Source: SG8-4 sp964598225
GTDB lineage: Bacteria > Planctomycetota > Phycisphaerae > Sedimentisphaerales > Anaerobacaceae
NCBI GenBank assembly: GCA_964598225.1
Contig: CAZRBG010000006.1
Span: 1 to 64,000 of the forward strand
DNA length: 64,000 nt
Reading direction: 5' to 3'
The notes beneath the pieces are model-generated. The model had not been told where the DNA came from, ran no database searches, and saw only the letters and a list, made by a program, of their open reading frames with translations. Position numbers and translations under genes: made by a program. Shown here piece by piece: positions 26,533 to 34,431 of this stretch; the stretch's first letter is position 1, and every line of letters starts with the position of its first letter.

Positions 26533-27456
26533 CTACTTCTTCCTCTCCGCTAATCGTTCGTCTATGTCCGATATATAACCAAATATCGTTCTTCCCATCG
26601 CCTGTGGGATCAGACCGCTGTTCAGCACCGCGACTAAACCTTCACGCGCTTCGACGAGTCTGCCTTCACGGTACAAATCCATGCTCTTGTAGAAGATGTC
26701 GGCTATTTCCTGCTTCCGCTTTCGTAACTCGGAATTGTCTTTTTCCGTCCCGACAGACCGCTCCTGTGACGCCGCCTGCTGCTGCATCGAAGGTTCTCTC
26801 GCACTTCGCACAGGCGCCGAGACGGCTCTCTCCTCGCTTAGTTTGCGCGCGCCTTCTTTGAGCAGGGGACTTTCCCGGCTGGCATGAGAATCGTGACAGT
26901 CATTACACGAAGAAAGTTTCCTTACAAAATGCGCCGGGATCGATTCGATTGCCTTTATATCGTGGCAGATATAGCAAAGCTCGGGAATCGGCTTTTCGAG
27001 CAGATATCTGAATTGACTTTTATGGGGATTGTGGCACTCCAGACACACACCGACCGCGACCGGGCCGTGAACATTCGACGCCGAGACCGTAAAGTCATCG
27101 TGGCATTCGTAGCATAGCTGCGGCACGGATTCTATCAGGTAAGCCCGGCCGCCGGCCCTTGATTGCCGTTGAGTATCATGGCAGTTGGTGCAGTCCTTGC
27201 GAGGCTCGTGAACGTACCACGTCGGTCCCTGTGATTCTTGCGCCGAAACGGGTAAGTTGGAATCCACGAACCGCTCCGGAGCTGCCATCGTTTCCGGCTC
27301 TTCCACGCCGTCGAAAAAGAATTTCAAGGTCTCATAACGCCTTTGCTCGCCGCAGCTAAAGGTCAGCGCCGCCAGCAGAACCAACAGTGCCGGTACGACT
27401 GAGATGGGTACAGTCCGTGATAGCACGAGATGAAAAAACCTTTCAATTCCAATCAT
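26533..27456 (-). CDS. Pentahaem c-type cytochrome lipoprotein with C-terminal repeat module
   Basis: A 307-residue protein. Hydrophobic signal ending LAALTFSC (lipobox cysteine about residue 35). Five CxxCH sites: CTNCH, CYECH, CLECH, CYICH, CNDCH (about residues 90-190), each followed by H/D-rich spacers of the doubled-CxxCH type. After a charged linker comes a ~50-residue helical module (ADIFYKSMDLYREG, LNSGLIPQAM, YISDIDERL), which recurs twice in the neighbouring NHL lipoprotein and nowhere else in this window. It probably anchors at a membrane and pairs with that protein. Downstream lies the barrel gene. Confidence 0.88.
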   Translation of the reverse strand: MIGIERFFHLVLSRTVPISVVPALLVLLAALTFSCGEQRRYETLKFFFDGVEEPETMAAPERFVDSNLPVSAQESQGPTWYVHEPRKDCTNCHDTQRQSRAGGRAYLIESVPQLCYECHDDFTVSASNVHGPVAVGVCLECHNPHKSQFRYLLEKPIPELCYICHDIKAIESIPAHFVRKLSSCNDCHDSHASRESPLLKEGARKLSEERAVSAPVRSAREPSMQQQAASQERSVGTEKDNSELRKRKQEIADIFYKSMDLYREGRLVEAREGLVAVLNSGLIPQAMGRTIFGYISDIDERLAERKK

Positions 27457-27533
27457 GCCTGCCGAAGCCTCAGACCTCCGACCGAGCCAATCCGGCCGGC
27501 GAAGTCGGTGCTGCCTTATTATAGAACCCGCCT

Positions 27534-29177
27534 TTATCGAGGCTGGATATTTCGTCTTTCCGCCAGCTTGTTCTCGATATCCGCCAGGAAATTTTCAACT
27601 GTTTTTTTCATCGCCGGCGGGATCATTCCGCTTCTCAGAACCGTCAAGAATCCCTTCCTGGCTTCTTCAAGTTGCCCGTCGCGGTAAAGCCTGACGCTGC
27701 GATAATATACATCGGCTATTTCCTGCCTCGGTTTTTCGCCGGCAGAACGATTGTCAACGCTCGACGTGCGATTCTCTATGTCGGCTAAATAGCCTCGGAT
27801 CGTATCGGCCATGGCCGGCGGAATCCCGCCGCTGTTAAGGACCCTCAAAAAACCTTCTCTGGCCTGCTCGAGCTGACCGTTGCGATATTGCACCATGCTT
27901 CGCTGATAGATATCAACGATTCCATTTTCTTTTGTCGCCTGGCTTCGATCCCTTTCTGGTGTCAGTTCCGGCCGAGCAGGCGTTCTCTCGGCCACCGGAC
28001 CCGGACCTTCCTGTGTTCCCGGCTGCAAAGGTCTCCGCTGTGACTCGGCGATCATTCCTGTCTGGATGGGGAACCGGCCGAATCCGTAAACGTTTATCTT
28101 GTTAGGGCCGTACTGGTTAGATACCAGCACGATGAATTCCAATCTTGCTCCTCCAACCGCATACTCCTGGAAGTACTCAACGTTATCGTAGTCAACGACG
28201 ATATTTGCGGGCAGGTTCATCATGCCCGGCTCATTTCCCGGCCTGCCGAAAAACAGCAGCAGCCGGGCCTGATCGTCGTAGATCTTGGCTACTTCAGACG
28301 CTGCGTCCACCACCCATATTCGCTGGGCGGCGTCTGTGGTTATGCCCTTGGGTCTGACGAATTCGTCGATACCCGGCCCCCAGCGACCTATGACCCTCTC
28401 CAGCTTCCCGGTATTGTCGAACTGCGTTATCCGAGCCGCCGCTTTATCGGTAACGTATAAGTTACCCTGCCGGTCCATAGCTATATCACTGATGAGAAGA
28501 ATCTGTCCCGGCGGCAGGTCGGGTGTGGCACCCTGGGGCTGAGCCGACCCTTCTTCTCCTATGCGAGCCAGTTCACGCTGAGTCTTGATGTCGAATACGA
28601 CTATCCGGTTGCTTTTATAATCGCTTACAAAGCACTGCCGGCCGCGAACGATCACGTCTATCGGAGAGATTCCGAGTTTCTGGCCCAGTATGGCATTCAG
28701 ATTATCGGCGTTATCAAATACAAATACCGCCCCTGCAGTCGGATCTGCTACGTACTTGGTCCCGTCGCGTGTAATGAAAATATTCACGGGATTGGTCAAT
28801 CTTCGGTCTTCCGTGAGGTAGCCAAAGCTTTGTTTCTTGAGATCGAGCACCACAACCATACGCCTGCCGACATCGCAAACGTAGATTTTCCCGTCGTGAA
28901 CGGCCATTCCGTAAGGTTTGGAGATGGCCTGTTCTGTTTGTGTGTCCCCGAGCACAAAACGCTGGAAACCGCCGCCCGCTGAGCCGCCAAGATCCTCGGG
29001 TCCTGAAAAGGACTTTAAAAACTGAAGGCGCGGCATTTCCGGGGGAGGCGGATAGAATATCGGCTCCGGTTTCTCCCGTTCAATTTCGGCCATCTGGCAT
29101 CCGACAAAAAACAATGCCGATCCGACTGCAAGTACCAGAGCTAAGCCTCTATTTAACAAGGGATTAGAAACAGTCAT
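27534..29177 (-). CDS. NHL-repeat propeller lipoprotein with two C-terminal repeat modules
   Basis: A 547-residue protein. The lipobox FFVGC (about residue 27) is followed by a proline-rich linker (IFYPPPPEMPRLQFLKSF) closely like the start of the 23108 protein (PPEKPRIRYLGSL). A six-bladed NHL-type propeller covers about 70-380 (YGMAVHDGKIYVCDVG, ITRDGTKYVADP, DIAMDRQGNLYVTDKA, KGITTDAAQRIWVVDAA, NIVVDYDNVEYF). After a low-complexity linker come two copies (about 418-465 and 488-540) of the helical module shared with the pentahaem lipoprotein. The gene lies 77 bp upstream of the pentahaem gene and is likely co-transcribed. No haem motif. Confidence 0.82.
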   Translation of the reverse strand: MTVSNPLLNRGLALVLAVGSALFFVGCQMAEIEREKPEPIFYPPPPEMPRLQFLKSFSGPEDLGGSAGGGFQRFVLGDTQTEQAISKPYGMAVHDGKIYVCDVGRRMVVVLDLKKQSFGYLTEDRRLTNPVNIFITRDGTKYVADPTAGAVFVFDNADNLNAILGQKLGISPIDVIVRGRQCFVSDYKSNRIVVFDIKTQRELARIGEEGSAQPQGATPDLPPGQILLISDIAMDRQGNLYVTDKAAARITQFDNTGKLERVIGRWGPGIDEFVRPKGITTDAAQRIWVVDAASEVAKIYDDQARLLLFFGRPGNEPGMMNLPANIVVDYDNVEYFQEYAVGGARLEFIVLVSNQYGPNKINVYGFGRFPIQTGMIAESQRRPLQPGTQEGPGPVAERTPARPELTPERDRSQATKENGIVDIYQRSMVQYRNGQLEQAREGFLRVLNSGGIPPAMADTIRGYLADIENRTSSVDNRSAGEKPRQEIADVYYRSVRLYRDGQLEEARKGFLTVLRSGMIPPAMKKTVENFLADIENKLAERRNIQPR

Positions 29178-29497
29178 AAGTCGTTATTTCGTCAAGAATA
29201 ATAGTGTATCTTTACCTGTTTTTTCACGTCCTGGCATATATGACGGAGACAGATAACAGCAAAAACCGCACAAACGCCGTTACCTGTATTGATACCCCCG
29301 TTAATCTTGCCGGCCTGTGAATATGGGCGAATTGCACAATATGAACAATTATTTCAATTGTTCCAAAAGCAGCACAAATAAAAGACGGTAACTCGTCCTG
29401 AGTGCCAACAAGCCGATTGCTGCTCATCGGACCAAGGCACGTCCGAGGCGGTGATCGGTCGCTTTATTCCGTATAGAGATATGTTCTTATCGCCTGC
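29178..29497. other. 320-bp intergenic gap in the cytochrome cluster, with a palindrome
   Basis: No gene is supported. GAACAATT-ATTTC-AATTGTTC at 29343-29363 is a perfect 8-bp inverted repeat with a 5-base spacer, the form of a dimeric-regulator operator. No convincing minus-strand -35/-10 pair was found, so whether transcription restarts here is open. Confidence 0.4.
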
Positions 29498-30085
29498 CTA
29501 CTTGAGGTGGCACATTCGGCAGAGTTCCGGACCCTGCTGAGGACCGTAATCGTAGCCGCGCAACAAATTATCGCCCACGCCGGATGTGTGAACGTCGTGG
29601 CAACTGCTGCACTGCACCTTGCTGTCAGGGTCGAGCAGATCTTCGGCTATGGTTGCCCCCAGGGTGCTCGCGTCCGCAGGGTCCTTCAAAGCCCCGTCCA
29701 TAGTAGCCAGCGCCGAGTCATAGACAAACGAAATGGGGTGAGAGTGTACCAGATCGGAGGCCCCGAATGTTTGCTCGGGGGGAATAAACGGGGAGAAATC
29801 GGGGTTGGCTCCGTCATGGCAGCTCAGGCACAGTTTCGAGTCCGCGCTGGGCTGGCCATCAATGGTGGCCTGAAATGAGGCGCTCGAATACATCGTGAAT
29901 GTAACGGTCGTCTCGTTGCCGTTCCATAAAGGTACACCCGGCAGCTCAGATGCGTTATGAGGCTCATGGCAGCCGTCGCAACCGAACAGATCCGAGTGGG
30001 CGAGGCCCAGCACCCCACTTGGCAAGAATAAGGCCGCCAGAATACCAGCAATAAGGATAAGAGTCGTGATTCTGATTGATTTCAT
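29498..30085 (-). CDS. Exported tetrahaem c-type cytochrome
   Basis: A 195-residue protein. Signal peptide of about 30 residues (MKSIRITTLILIAGILAALF...). Four CxxCH sites: CDGCH, CLSCH, CSSCH, CRMCH. The start at 30085 is an ATG preceded by GGAGAAAGGGATT; the longer frame would use TTG. It is a stand-alone paralogue of the first ~200 residues of the dodecahaem protein (PLW, S..Q...GQP, SKLCLSCHDG, HPISFVYDSALAT, CSSCHDVHT..GDNLL). Probably a small periplasmic shuttle. The IS copy lies 110 bp upstream and separates it from the rest of the upstream cluster. Confidence 0.88.
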   Translation of the reverse strand: MKSIRITTLILIAGILAALFLPSGVLGLAHSDLFGCDGCHEPHNASELPGVPLWNGNETTVTFTMYSSASFQATIDGQPSADSKLCLSCHDGANPDFSPFIPPEQTFGASDLVHSHPISFVYDSALATMDGALKDPADASTLGATIAEDLLDPDSKVQCSSCHDVHTSGVGDNLLRGYDYGPQQGPELCRMCHLK

Positions 30086-30304
30086 AATCCCTTTCTCCAA
30101 AAGTTACGTCCGAAAACGCAGTTTTCCACCGACAATCGAAGCCGGTTATATTCTCGTTTATAGCAAAACAACCTGGATTAGTCAAGCAAAAAATGGGCTT
30201 GGTTCAAAGAGGCCTGATTTAGGGTAACAGTGGAGGGGGAGTCATGGTTCCCACATGGTTCTGGGGATTTCGTTTGTTGGTGGATGGCGTTGATAGGCGG
30301 TCGA

Positions 30305-31831
30305 TCAGTTTCGGCTGAATCTCTCGAATCCGAGCAACTCGAGCCAATGCTGGTGGGCGTTGCCATTGAGCAGTTCGGCTGGACTTTTGTCGACCCTCTC
30401 CTGTCGATCACTGCGTGCGTATCGGTGGTGATTGAAGAAGAAACGCAGCAAATCCAAATAGTCATTGCCGATATGCCGCCGCAGGAAGAAGTAGTTCCGC
30501 AGGCGGCTGTTGAGGTTCTCGACCAACGAACTGGCGCGAGGTACGTCGGCCATCGCCTCGATTACGGCCGTTTCGATCGAATAGTACAGCTTGCCAAGCG
30601 TGTGCTGGAGTTCTGCTCGACGCCGCCAATAGGCGGGTTGGTTTTTATCCCAACCCTGGAGTTCACAGATCCCGTGTACGAGATAGAGTTCCACACCGAA
30701 GCGTTCTGCAATATCGGTAAAGCGATCACCCAGGACGGCTGCAAAGCCCAACAAATGATCACGGTGATTCTCAAACATTTTACGCACAGGACCAATTCGA
30801 TGCGGGCACTGTGGCTCGAGGCGACGCAACTGCACAACAACAAAATCGTAGAGTTTTTGGCGTTCCTGCAGGTTGGGGCCAGCCACCGAGAGGATGTCGT
30901 TAGCCATCCAATCGGCAAGAATCTCGATTTCGTCAGCCAGATCGACGGCGGCGACTTCCTTTTGGCACGCCAGGGCCAGTTTCTTGCTGAGCTTTTGGCC
31001 GTTGCCCTTCTTCCTGGCACGCTGCACTTTCGCCTGGATGTCTTGGTGGGCCTTGATGCATTTGTAGGCACGCCGCTGAAGGAATGTAGTCAGTTGTGTC
31101 AGTTTCATTTGAGCGTGGAACACGTCGCCATCACAGGGCACGGCATCGCCCCAGGCTGCTTTTTGCCCGGCACGCAGGGCCTTGCCTCCGTCGGCAATGG
31201 TCCGCTCGAGGTCCAGACCACGCTCGCTCAAATCCAACAGATGGACGCCCCAGGTGGCTTCATCGCAACTGTCCTCGACAAATAACAGATAGCAATACGT
31301 GGAGTTATGATCCATACCAACCAAAACCGGCCTGTTCGCCTGGTATATCTCATCATGGTCTCCGATACGAATGTCGGATAAGTCCTGGCTGTCATTGATT
31401 TTTCGAGCCGAGACCACGGCTTGCTGGACGATGTTGTGAACGGTTCCCAGGCTCATGTCGTGGTAATCGAACAGGGCATCCAGAATATCAAGTACTCCTC
31501 GAAAGGAGCTGTGACAGATCAGGATCAAAGCCAGAACAAACTGGCGAAGCCAGGACTTGGTGATCGGCAGGTAAAACAGTACCTTGTTGTCCTGTTGTTC
31601 GGCAGGCTCGAATGCCTGGTCGATGGCCTCTATGGCTTTGGCCTGTTGTTGGTAGACGAATTTGCGGCTGACCTGGTGTTTTTGGGCCAGACGTGTGACT
31701 GGCTCGGTTCGTCGTATGGCCTGGACCGACAGGTTCCTTCGTTGAGAGCAGTCCATCTGAGTTGCTGAGCAGGAATGGAGGGCAAAAGATGGAGATATTG
31801 AGCTCGATGTGTCGATATTGTGCTTAATCAT
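30305..31831 (-). CDS. DDE-type transposase of the insertion sequence
   Basis: A 508-residue protein. It has an N-terminal helix-turn-helix-like part (SVQAIRRTEPVTRLAQKHQVSRKFVYQQQ), then acidic catalytic-core candidates in GDHDEIYQANRPVLVGMDHN and CDGDVFHAQMKLTQL, and a C-terminal SSLVENLNSRLRNYFFLRRH, in which the glutamate is a good candidate for the last catalytic acid. FFFNHHRYARSD near the end is typical of transposases of this layout. The frame is intact, so the copy may be active. The start codon sits beside the stem of a long hairpin. Confidence 0.9.
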   Translation of the reverse strand: MIKHNIDTSSSISPSFALHSCSATQMDCSQRRNLSVQAIRRTEPVTRLAQKHQVSRKFVYQQQAKAIEAIDQAFEPAEQQDNKVLFYLPITKSWLRQFVLALILICHSSFRGVLDILDALFDYHDMSLGTVHNIVQQAVVSARKINDSQDLSDIRIGDHDEIYQANRPVLVGMDHNSTYCYLLFVEDSCDEATWGVHLLDLSERGLDLERTIADGGKALRAGQKAAWGDAVPCDGDVFHAQMKLTQLTTFLQRRAYKCIKAHQDIQAKVQRARKKGNGQKLSKKLALACQKEVAAVDLADEIEILADWMANDILSVAGPNLQERQKLYDFVVVQLRRLEPQCPHRIGPVRKMFENHRDHLLGFAAVLGDRFTDIAERFGVELYLVHGICELQGWDKNQPAYWRRRAELQHTLGKLYYSIETAVIEAMADVPRASSLVENLNSRLRNYFFLRRHIGNDYLDLLRFFFNHHRYARSDRQERVDKSPAELLNGNAHQHWLELLGFERFSRN

Positions 31832-31832
31832 A

Positions 31833-31895
31833 AGGATTCCTTTCCAGTCTGAGAGCTTTGACCTAACATCTACTCTCTTGATCGGAAGGAATCCT
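31833..31895 (-). promoter_or_regulatory. Hairpin covering the transposase ribosome-binding site
   Basis: AGGATTCCTTTCC (31833-31845) pairs with GGAAGGAATCCT (31884-31895), with one bulge and a loop of about 38 nt. On the minus strand the SD-like AAAGGAA, directly upstream of the ATG at 31831, is inside the stem, so transposase translation would be restrained. Confidence 0.6.
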
Positions 31896-31972
31896 CAATC
31901 TCCATCACATCAGTACTCTCCAACTGTTACCCAAGATTGAACCAAGCCAAAAAATGCCTCATTCAACGCGGA

Positions 31973-32968
31973 TTATTCCTCGTCGAAGACAATGAAAAGC
32001 GCCTGTTGATAAGCGACCAGCGCGTTGTCCTTATCGCCTTTTGCCAGATACACGCGGCCCAGTTCGAAGCGTCCTCTGGCGGAATTCGGATCGAGTTTGA
32101 CGGCTTCGAGCAGGTCTTGCTGAGCGGACTGGAGCTTACCTATCTGACGTTTTGCCCAGCCGGAAATCACTAACTTTCTCGCGGCATCGCGACGAGATGC
32201 AGTTTTCACTTCATCGACGGCATCCAAAGCTTGTTTGCTCTTGCCGGCCCTGCAAAAAAGCTCGCCAAGTTCCAAAGCCGGCCCGGTCGAGTCGGGATCG
32301 AGAGCCAAGGCCTTGCGAACTTCTGCTATCGCCGAGTCGAATCGGCCTTTTTCTTCGAGTATCTTCGCCATGTGAAGGTGCCTCGAAACGCGTGAGGCGA
32401 CGGTGTCGTTGCTAAGCGCCCTGGCCTCTACGGTATCTTCCGGAACCTTCTGGCCGTCGATTCCAAGCTCAAAACGCAGATGAGAATGCAAAGCGGGAGC
32501 AAAATCATAGCTGTGGCCGGCCTTAATCCACGAAAGCCTGTCGTCTTTTCCAACAATCAGTACGGTAGGCATTGCAATTACGCCAAGCTTGCCCCAAAGC
32601 TCATATTTCGAATCCAGAAGGATTGGGAACGGAGGTTTAAGACCGGACTCGGGAGGCCGTGTCATCACCCCGACAACGTCGAGACCACTCGACTTGATCT
32701 CAGGATCCTCCAGTATCCGCGCTATATCGTCGATGGCGTTTTTTGATTGTTTCTGGCCGGGTGAGAGAAACGCGACTACCAATATGCGGTTGCGGTTGTG
32801 TTGGTACTCGAATTCGTTTCCGTTAGTATCAATCAGAGAAAATTCCGGCATTTTATCGCCGATCTTCATCTTTCGAAGCAGGGGTTCTCCCGGCCCGGCG
32901 GAGTACACCAGGCCTGCCGCCAATATGGATATTGAGATTCCGAGCAGATATTTTGCTTGTTTCAACAT
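31973..32968 (-). CDS. Exported redoxin-fold plus TPR protein lacking the active-site cysteines
   Basis: A 331-residue protein with a signal peptide (LLGISISILAAGLVYSA). About residues 35-150 form an AhpC/TlpA-like thioredoxin fold (KIGDKMPEFSLIDTNGNEFEY, ILVVAFLSPGQKQS, GVIAMPTVLIVGKDDRLSW with the cis-proline). The position of the usual CxxC is SPGQ, so thiol redox activity is unlikely. From about 190 to the end are TPR repeats (FDSAIAEVRKALALDPDS, KLQSAQQDLLEAVKLDPNSARGRFELGRVYLAKGD). It lies 34 bp downstream of the 15-haem cytochrome gene and may act as an assembly factor or scaffold. The IS sits just downstream. Confidence 0.8.
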   Translation of the reverse strand: MLKQAKYLLGISISILAAGLVYSAGPGEPLLRKMKIGDKMPEFSLIDTNGNEFEYQHNRNRILVVAFLSPGQKQSKNAIDDIARILEDPEIKSSGLDVVGVMTRPPESGLKPPFPILLDSKYELWGKLGVIAMPTVLIVGKDDRLSWIKAGHSYDFAPALHSHLRFELGIDGQKVPEDTVEARALSNDTVASRVSRHLHMAKILEEKGRFDSAIAEVRKALALDPDSTGPALELGELFCRAGKSKQALDAVDEVKTASRRDAARKLVISGWAKRQIGKLQSAQQDLLEAVKLDPNSARGRFELGRVYLAKGDKDNALVAYQQALFIVFDEE

Positions 32969-33002
32969 TACGAGGACTCCATTTCTCTTGAATTACGTCA
33001 TG

Positions 33003-34382
33003 CTATTTTCCGGCTTCTGAACGCACACCGACATTGGAGGCTGCGGCTTTCCTGTAATCAACGGGGTTTTCACGATCGTACGTATAGGGCACGTGACAAC
33101 CGGACTCGCAGGCGCCGCCGGTTTCGTGCTTTGTAAATCCCACGGGCAGATCCCAGTTTCCGTACGGCACGCTCGGGCGAATGTGCCTGGGCTTGTTACT
33201 CGCGTGCGTGGCATGGCACGAGCGGCACGTCCGCCCCCGTTGCTCCTTGTTAACGTGCAGGAAATGAAGATTGGTGCTTCCGTTCCTGAAGTCGGTAAGC
33301 TCGGTCGTCTCTCTGGTCAAGACGATGCTCTCGGAGTGGCAGCTAAAACACAGTTCGTAATTATCTATGCTGAACGGTGCGTAAAACTGTTCGGGGTATT
33401 TCCTGGCAAGCAGGTGAAAATCGTCGCTGCCGTGAGTGTTGTGGCACCCTTCGCAGTCTTTCTCACTCACCGGCCCGTGAAGAAACTGCTTGCCTTCAAT
33501 CTGGGCGGCAAAACTCGCGATGGTCTTATTTTTATCCAACTTGATTTCTTTGTCGTGACATTCAAGGCAAAGATTCATGGGAGCGGCCTTGAGTCCGTGC
33601 CGGACCGTAGATGCATGAGGCGTATGACAGCCCAGGCAGCCGCCGGGATCTGTCACTGCACTGTGTTTGTATCTCGAGCTTTCGGCGATCTTCTGTATGT
33701 CCTCGTGGCAGGAGTAACACAGTTTCGGCGCATCCTCCGTCAGCAACTGGGCATTGTTCGCTCCATGCGCGTCGTGACACTCACTGCAGTCCCCCCTGGC
33801 CGGCTCATGGACGAACTCGAACTTTTTCAGTTCGTTCTGAGTGACCTCGTGACAGGAAAAACAAAAGTCGTTCGGGTCGAGTCCGAGCAGGTTCGCGTAG
33901 TCCGATCCGTGCGGATCGTGACAGACGGTGCATTCGCCCGCGGCGACCGGGCCGTGCAGGAACTTCATATCTTTGGCCGTTTCGTGACATTCGTTGCAGG
34001 ACTCTGCGACGGTCTTGCTCGACAGGAAAAACTTATTGTTGCTCCCGTGCGGATCGTGGCACTGAATACAGCCGCCCCCGTCTTCCTCCAGCGGATTGTG
34101 CAGGTGTTTCTTGGTTGTCTGATCCAGATGGCAATACTGGCACAAGTCCGCTCCCTCGCGCGCCAATTGGTACGTGTGCTCCTGTACGTTCAGAGGCTTG
34201 TGACAGGCTTTACAGTCGCCGAGTGCAACCGGCCCGTGTACTTCGGCCATTTCATTGTACTCGGTGTGACACTCTGCCGTCATACACGTCTTCTGCGGCG
34301 TTGTTGGCTTTTCGACCGCAAGTGAGCCTGAGACCAATGCGCAAATCAACAAAGCAACGGATTTATCACTTATCTTTAACAT
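33003..34382 (-). CDS. Exported multihaem c-type cytochrome (up to 15 haems)
   Basis: A 459-residue protein with a short signal peptide (SVALLICALVSGSLA). Thirteen CxxCH sites, plus one Cx4CH (CMTAECH) at the N-terminus and one Cx3CH (CESGCH) near the C-terminus. The spacing repeats as H.P...G.C..CH(D)PHGS......LC..CH, the doubled-CxxCH pattern, so it is probably a long haem wire. The start at 34382 is preceded by GAGGATGTGGTA; the longer frame begins with GTG. Gaps of 34 bp downstream and 49 bp upstream put it in the five-gene unit. Unusual haem motifs might need a dedicated haem lyase; none is in this window. Confidence 0.9.
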   Translation of the reverse strand: MLKISDKSVALLICALVSGSLAVEKPTTPQKTCMTAECHTEYNEMAEVHGPVALGDCKACHKPLNVQEHTYQLAREGADLCQYCHLDQTTKKHLHNPLEEDGGGCIQCHDPHGSNNKFFLSSKTVAESCNECHETAKDMKFLHGPVAAGECTVCHDPHGSDYANLLGLDPNDFCFSCHEVTQNELKKFEFVHEPARGDCSECHDAHGANNAQLLTEDAPKLCYSCHEDIQKIAESSRYKHSAVTDPGGCLGCHTPHASTVRHGLKAAPMNLCLECHDKEIKLDKNKTIASFAAQIEGKQFLHGPVSEKDCEGCHNTHGSDDFHLLARKYPEQFYAPFSIDNYELCFSCHSESIVLTRETTELTDFRNGSTNLHFLHVNKEQRGRTCRSCHATHASNKPRHIRPSVPYGNWDLPVGFTKHETGGACESGCHVPYTYDRENPVDYRKAAASNVGVRSEAGK

Positions 34383-34431
34383 TACCACATCCTCAAGTTA
34401 GCACTTATATTCATAGAACCGACACCTCGTG

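Larger units (their letters stand above)
30188..31956. mobile_element. Insertion sequence (1753 bp, 30196-31948) with 8-bp target duplication
   Basis: The terminal inverted repeats GGCTTGGTTCAA (30196-30207) and TTGAACCAAGCC (31937-31948) match over 12 bp. Further in, GGGTAACAGT (30222-30231) mirrors ACTGTTACCC (31923-31932). The direct repeat AAAAAATG flanks both ends (30188-30195 and 31949-31956). Without the element, the gap between the tetrahaem gene and the redoxin/TPR gene would be only about 126 bp. The copy looks intact and recently inserted. No family was assigned from memory. Confidence 0.93.

Noticed and set aside
33093..34325. A 410-codon plus-strand ORF opposite the 15-haem cytochrome
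   Set aside because: Mirror frame of a cytochrome; no signal peptide or domain.
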